From Blastococcus sp. KM273128 (GTDB lineage Bacteria; Actinomycetota; Actinomycetes; Mycobacteriales; Geodermatophilaceae): DNA of 35,067 bases. Of this stretch, positions 31,494 through 35,067 are shown piece after piece. Made by a program: the position numbers and the translations under genes. The stretch is taken from contig NZ_SSXA01000044.1 in the NCBI RefSeq assembly GCF_021698975.1, positions 1 to 35,067 on the forward strand, given 5' to 3'. The first letter of the stretch is position 1. Each line of letters begins with the position of its first letter. The notes beneath the pieces were generated by a model. The model did no database searches, was not told the origin of the DNA, and saw only the letters and a list, made by a program, of their open reading frames with translations.

Positions 31494-32863
31494 CGGACCG
31501 CCCCGGCCGTGGGGAGCGCGCCGGACGGCCGGGGCCCGGCCGGCTCGACGGGGACGGTGACCGTCAGCCGGGTGCCCCGGCCCGGGCGGCTCTCCGCGGT
31601 CAGGGAGCCACCGGACTCCCCGATGAGGTCCGCGAGCGCGCGCAGGCCCAGGTGGCCGGCGGCGCTGCGCTCGGCCAGCCGGGCGTCGTCGAAGCCGACG
31701 CCGTCGTCGTCGACGACGAGGGTGACGACGTCGCCGCGGCGGGTCAGGGTGATGCGGACGGTGCGGGCCCGGCTGTGGTGGGACACGTTGCGGACCGCCT
31801 CCAGGGCGCAGCGGTACAGCAGCGCGGCCGCGGCGCGGGGCAGGTCGTCGGCGTCGTCGGCGTCGAGCAGCACCTGGCAGCCCTGCCGCTCCAGGCCCGA
31901 GGCGAGCATCTGCAGCGCCGGGCGCAGGCCGGCAGCGGGCAGCGGTGGGGGGTTGAGGTCCACGAGGAGGCGGCGCAGCTCGGAGACGCACCGGCGCAGC
32001 CCCGACGCCGTCCCCGCCAGCAGGGCGCGGGTGCGGGGGTCCGCGGAGCCGCCCAGCCGGGCGGCGTCCAGGTCGTAGGTGAGCCCGGTGAGGTCCTGCA
32101 CGACGCCGTCGTGGACGCCGTGGGCGATGCGCCGCCGCTCGGCGTGGGAGGCGTCGACCGCGGCCTGCAGCAGCACCGCCTCCCCCTCCTGGCTCCGGCG
32201 CAGCCGCCGGGCCAGGCCCCAGGCCAGCGGGACCTGCAGGAGCTCGAGCGCCAGCAGCGCGCCCAGCCCCGCCGGGGCGAAGCGGCGCCAGGCCTGCCCG
32301 GCGGCCTCGGCGACCGCGTCGTAGGACTGGTACACCTCCACGATCAGCGGCCGCCCGCTGGTGTCCCGGACGCCGACGTAGGCCTCGAGCAGCTTCCCGT
32401 GACCTCGCTCGTACCGGTTCTCCGGGGCGGACAGGTCGCTGATGTGGGAAGGGACGACATCCCCGGCCAGGACCCGGAGCTCGTCGTCGTCCAGGGGGAA
32501 CGCGCGGCCGATGAGGCGCGGCTCGTCGGACCAGACCAGGCGGCCGTCGGCGGTCCAGACCTTCACCCTGACGACCGGACCTGATGCGACGACGGGCTGG
32601 ACGGCACCGGCCAGCGCCGCGCGCGCACCGGCGTCCCCCGCGGCCACCCCGGGTGTCAGCAGCGGCTCCACGACGCCGTGCGCCACCACCCGGGCCAGGC
32701 GCTCGGCCGAGCGGGTCGCCTCCTGCTCGCCGGCGTGCTGGGCGAGGACCCCCGTCACCCCGATCAGCGCGGCCGTCACCAGCAGCCCGGCCAGGGTGAA
32801 CCGGGCGACCGAGCCGGCGACCGAGACCCTGCGCCGGACCTCGCGGCCGCGTCTTCGCAACAC
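31490..32863 (-). CDS. NarL-partner sensor histidine kinase
   Basis: Membrane sensor kinase of 457 residues with a GTG start. Two membrane helices (about 20-41 and 195-217) bracket an extracytoplasmic domain of about 150 residues (VRVKVWTADGRLVWSDEPRLIGRAF...VEVYQSYDAVA), resembling single-Cache-type sensors. The HisKA_3 dimerisation helix carries ERRRIAHGVHDGVVQDL, with His251 as likely phosphorylation site. A GHKL ATPase domain ends the protein (ALEAVRNVSHHSRA N-box, VDDDGVGFDD, GHLGLRALADLIGESGGSLTAESRPGRGTRLTVTVP). There is no clear ribosome-binding site, so the start is less certain. The ligand is unknown; an envelope or peptide stimulus would suit its exporter neighbour. Confidence 0.9.
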   Translation of the reverse strand: MLRRRGREVRRRVSVAGSVARFTLAGLLVTAALIGVTGVLAQHAGEQEATRSAERLARVVAHGVVEPLLTPGVAAGDAGARAALAGAVQPVVASGPVVRVKVWTADGRLVWSDEPRLIGRAFPLDDDELRVLAGDVVPSHISDLSAPENRYERGHGKLLEAYVGVRDTSGRPLIVEVYQSYDAVAEAAGQAWRRFAPAGLGALLALELLQVPLAWGLARRLRRSQEGEAVLLQAAVDASHAERRRIAHGVHDGVVQDLTGLTYDLDAARLGGSADPRTRALLAGTASGLRRCVSELRRLLVDLNPPPLPAAGLRPALQMLASGLERQGCQVLLDADDADDLPRAAAALLYRCALEAVRNVSHHSRARTVRITLTRRGDVVTLVVDDDGVGFDDARLAERSAAGHLGLRALADLIGESGGSLTAESRPGRGTRLTVTVPVEPAGPRPSGALPTAGAVR

Positions 32864-32898
32864 GGGCGGAGCGTAGGCACGGATGTGCTGGTGGGGAC

Positions 32899-32918
32899 GG
32901 GGTCCGGTCCCGGACCCC
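32899..32918. promoter_or_regulatory. Palindrome in the divergent kinase/exporter promoter region
   Basis: GGGGTCCG (32899-32906), GTCC, CGGACCCC (32911-32918) is a perfect 8-bp inverted repeat. A second short one (CGGGT-GG-ACCCG, 32925-32936) follows. It lies 36 bases from the kinase start and 77 from the preferred exporter start, suited to an operator for the adjacent LuxR-type regulator. It could also be a structural GC hairpin. Confidence 0.4.
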
Positions 32919-32994
32919 CAGATTCGGGTGGACCCGCGGTACTAGCCCCAACGTCCACTGGAGGATGCGACCACCGGCGGGGGAGCGTGCCGCC

Positions 32995-34899
32995 ATGCGA
33001 CGGCACGGTGCTCCGCCCGGACCCCGGGGTCTGCGGCCGGTGCTGCCGTTCGTCCGCCCCGAGCGCGGCCGGCTCGCGCTGGCCGCCGGGGCCTCCATCG
33101 GCCAGGTGGGCTGCTCGTTGCTGCGCCCCTGGCCGCTGGCGCTCGCGGTCGACTCCGCGCTCGGCGGGCTCCCGCCGCGCGGCCCGGCGGCCCCGCTCGC
33201 CGGCGTGGACCCGGTGGGCCTGCTGGTCGTCGCCGCGGTCGCCACGGTGGCGCTGGTCGTCGCCGAGGGGCTGCTGGGCGTCGCCGCGACGGCGAGCAGC
33301 GAACGGGCGGCCGAGCGCATCGGTGGCCGGTTGCGGGCCGGGGTGTTCGCCCACGTGCTGACCCTCTCGCTGCGCTGGCACGACCGGACGCGCTCGGGGG
33401 AGGTGGCCAACCGGCTCACCACCGACGTGGGGCGGGCGCTCGACGCCGTCGTCGTCACCTTCACCACGCTCGTCCCCGACCTGCTGCTGCTCACCGGCGT
33501 GCTCGTCGTGCTGCTCGCCGTCGACCCGGTGCTCGCCCTGCTCGGGACGACGGTGCTGCCGGTCCTCGCGTGGCTGACCGCCCGGCAGCGCCGGCGGGTC
33601 CGGGCGGCCGAGCAGGCCGCCCGCGCCGCCTCGGGGCGGCTGGCCGCCACGGCGGTGGAGCTGCTGCGCAACGTGCGGGCCGTGCAGGCGTTCGGCCGCC
33701 TGGACCGGGCGCAGGCGATGTTCGCCGCGCACAACGACAGCACGGTCGCCGCGGAGCAGGCCGCGGTCACCACCGAGGCCCGCTGGTCACCGGTGCCGTC
33801 GGTGGTCCTCGCCTTCGGTACCGGCGCCGTCCTGCTCGCCGGCGGTCTCCAGGTGCGCGACGGGGCGCTGACCACCGGGGAGCTGCTGGTGGTCCTGGCC
33901 TACCTGCGGGACCTGCAGTCCCCGGTCCGCGGACTGGTGCGGCTGACCGGCGTGCGGGCGAAGGCCGCGGCCAGCATCGCCCGCCTGGCCGAGGTGCTCG
34001 ACTGCACCGAGGCGGTGCCCGCGCCCGCCCGCCCGCACCCGGTGCCGCCGGTGCGCGAGGGGCTGCGGCTGGAGGGCGTGCGGTTCGCCTACGCCCCGGA
34101 CCGCCCGGTGCTCGACGGCTTCGACCTGACCGTCGCGGCCGGGGAGACGGTGTGCCTGTTCGGGCCGAGCGGATCGGGCAAGAGCACCGTCCTGCAGCTG
34201 GTGCTGCGGCTCTACGACGTCGACGGCGGGCGCATCCTGCTCGACGGGATCGACCTCCGCGGCTTCGACCCGGTCCAGCTGCGCCAGCAGCTGGCCTACG
34301 TGCCCCAGGACCCGTGGCTGCTCGACGGCACGCTCGCCGAGAACATCGCGTTCGGCAACCCGGCCGCGACGCGCCAGGAGCTGGTGGCGGCGGCCCGGGC
34401 GGCCCGCGTGGAGGAGTTCGCCGCCCGCCTGCCGCTGGGCTACGACACGCCGCTCGGCGAGAGCGGCGCCCAGCTGTCGGGCGGCCAGCGCCGGCGCGTG
34501 GCCCTCGCCCGGGCCGTGATCTCACCGGCGCCGGTCCTGCTGCTCGACGAGCCGACCGCCTCCCTGGACCGGGAGGCGGCCCACCAGGTGATCGCCGCGA
34601 TCCGCACCGTCGGCCGCGGCCGCACCGTGCTGGTGGTCACGCACGACCCACGGCTGGCCGCGATCGCCGACCGCACCGTGGAGGTGCAGCCGACGGCCGG
34701 GCCCGCGCCCGCGTCGCCGATCGTCCCGGCCCGCCCGGTCGCCGCCCGCCCCGTCCCGGCGCACAGCGCGCGCGGGGGCGGTGCGCCGCGTCCGGCCGTC
34801 GCGCCGGCGCCCACGGCACCCACCGGGTGCACACCTGCCACCGGCCCGGGCCGCACCCCGGCCCGCGCCGGTCGTCCGTCCCAGGGGGAGAGGAGGTGA
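32995..34899 (+). CDS. ABC exporter half-transporter (fused membrane and ATPase domains)
   Basis: Homodimer-type ABC exporter of 634 residues. The ATG at 32995 follows a GGGGGAG ribosome-binding site at good spacing; the in-frame ATG at 32965 has GGAGG only one base away, so it is less likely. The membrane domain (about 20-305) has six helices and the coupling segment LRWHDRTRSGEVANRLTTDVGR. The ATPase (about 350-568) has Walker A GPSGSGKST, LAYVPQDPWLLDGTLAENI, signature LSGGQRRRVALARA, Walker B VLLLDEPTASLD and switch His in VTHDPR. There is no N-terminal C39 peptidase domain. A 66-residue Pro/Ala/Arg-rich tail (569-634) is unusual and runs into the ribosome-binding site of the next gene. 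Substrate unknown; the coupled Arg/Ser peptide is a candidate. Confidence 0.92.
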   Translation: MRRHGAPPGPRGLRPVLPFVRPERGRLALAAGASIGQVGCSLLRPWPLALAVDSALGGLPPRGPAAPLAGVDPVGLLVVAAVATVALVVAEGLLGVAATASSERAAERIGGRLRAGVFAHVLTLSLRWHDRTRSGEVANRLTTDVGRALDAVVVTFTTLVPDLLLLTGVLVVLLAVDPVLALLGTTVLPVLAWLTARQRRRVRAAEQAARAASGRLAATAVELLRNVRAVQAFGRLDRAQAMFAAHNDSTVAAEQAAVTTEARWSPVPSVVLAFGTGAVLLAGGLQVRDGALTTGELLVVLAYLRDLQSPVRGLVRLTGVRAKAAASIARLAEVLDCTEAVPAPARPHPVPPVREGLRLEGVRFAYAPDRPVLDGFDLTVAAGETVCLFGPSGSGKSTVLQLVLRLYDVDGGRILLDGIDLRGFDPVQLRQQLAYVPQDPWLLDGTLAENIAFGNPAATRQELVAAARAARVEEFAARLPLGYDTPLGESGAQLSGGQRRRVALARAVISPAPVLLLDEPTASLDREAAHQVIAAIRTVGRGRTVLVVTHDPRLAAIADRTVEVQPTAGPAPASPIVPARPVAARPVPAHSARGGGAPRPAVAPAPTAPTGCTPATGPGRTPARAGRPSQGERR

Positions 34900-34904
34900 C
34901 CAGC

Positions 34905-35027
34905 ATGTCCACCACCCGCGTCCTCGGCGCCGTCGTCTCCGCGCCGAGTCACCGGAAGAAGAAGGGGCGCAGCCGCAGCAAGAGCCGCAGCTACTCCCGT
35001 TCGCGTTCGCGCTCGAAGAAGTACTGA
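34905..35027 (+). CDS. Arg/Ser-alternating 40-residue basic micro-protein
   Basis: I recognise no family for this gene. The ATG lies eight bases after AGGAGG, the best Shine-Dalgarno match in the window, and only five bases after the exporter stop, so high and coupled translation is expected. Residues 1-16 (MSTTRVLGAVVSAPSH) are mildly hydrophobic. Residues 17-21 are RKKKG. Residues 22-37 are eight uninterrupted X-Ser dipeptides (X = Arg, Lys or Tyr), and the end is KKY. It has 11 Ser, 8 Arg, 6 Lys, no acidic residue and no Cys; net charge about +14. Ser and Arg use several synonymous codons (AGC, TCC, TCG; CGC, CGT), arguing against simple DNA-repeat slippage. It could be a nucleic-acid-binding protein, a cationic exported peptide, or a Ser/Thr-kinase substrate. 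No function is asserted. Confidence 0.7.
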   Translation: MSTTRVLGAVVSAPSHRKKKGRSRSKSRSYSRSRSRSKKY

Positions 35028-35067
35028 GAGCGCCCCCCGAGCGAAGCGTCCCCCCGGCCGTCCCCCC

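Noticed and set aside
34970..35024. Arg/Ser run as a meaningless simple-sequence DNA repeat
   Set aside because: The run uses AGC, TCC and TCG for Ser and CGC and CGT for Arg, so it is not a single repeated DNA unit; a strong ribosome-binding site precedes it.

Overview
The window is very GC-rich chromosomal DNA with GTG-heavy starts and dense operons. The order aroC-aroK-aroB-aroQ-pepQ-efp-nusB, then bldD / pyrR-pyrB-pyrC-carA-carB-pyrD-pyrF-mihF-gmk-rpoZ-coaBC-metK-priA-def-fmt-rsmB, is a core actinobacterial arrangement. Actinobacterial hallmarks are BldD with an intact c-di-GMP motif, mycobacterial-type integration host factor, a helicase-dead PriA and a PyrR translational-repression leader. 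Composition and short intergenic palindromes would fit a Geodermatophilaceae-like organism (Blastococcus, Geodermatophilus, Modestobacter), but that family placement is inference. No tRNA, rRNA, CRISPR array or transposase is visible.

Layout. 1-5409: shikimate pathway block (chorismate synthase, shikimate kinase, 3-dehydroquinate synthase, type II dehydroquinase), then an Xaa-Pro peptidase, EF-P and NusB. 5575-9929: accessory insert with a secreted four-repeat Ig-like protein and an opposite-strand ABC-2 transporter. 10102-10659: bldD on the minus strand. 10843-20440: complete de novo UMP operon behind a PyrR RNA-binding leader, ending in a hairpin. 20925-24952: mihF, gmk, rpoZ, coaBC, metK. 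25050-30845: priA, a broken Asp/Glu racemase, def, fmt, rsmB. 30861-35027: a NarL-type two-component system (minus strand), divergent from an ABC exporter and a 40-codon gene for an extremely basic Arg-Ser repeat peptide.

Most neighbouring genes overlap by four bases (NTGA, stop inside start), implying translational coupling. The pyr genes carry the pathway from carbamoyl phosphate to UMP, with PyrR sensing UMP. Gmk and RpoZ supply GMP phosphorylation and an RNA polymerase subunit. Def, Fmt and EF-P/RsmB serve translation start, elongation and rRNA modification.

Most worth a second look: (i) the Ser/Arg-alternating micro-protein with the best ribosome-binding site in the window, coupled to an ABC exporter and divergent from a two-component system; (ii) a family of about 55-60-bp palindromic elements (six copies) that sit just past stop codons, one of which has replaced, rather than been inserted into, about 60 bp of the racemase gene; (iii) a dihydroorotate dehydrogenase with a class 1-type catalytic Cys and a long N-terminal extension where actinobacteria usually have class 2; (iv) fmt apparently starting at CTG.
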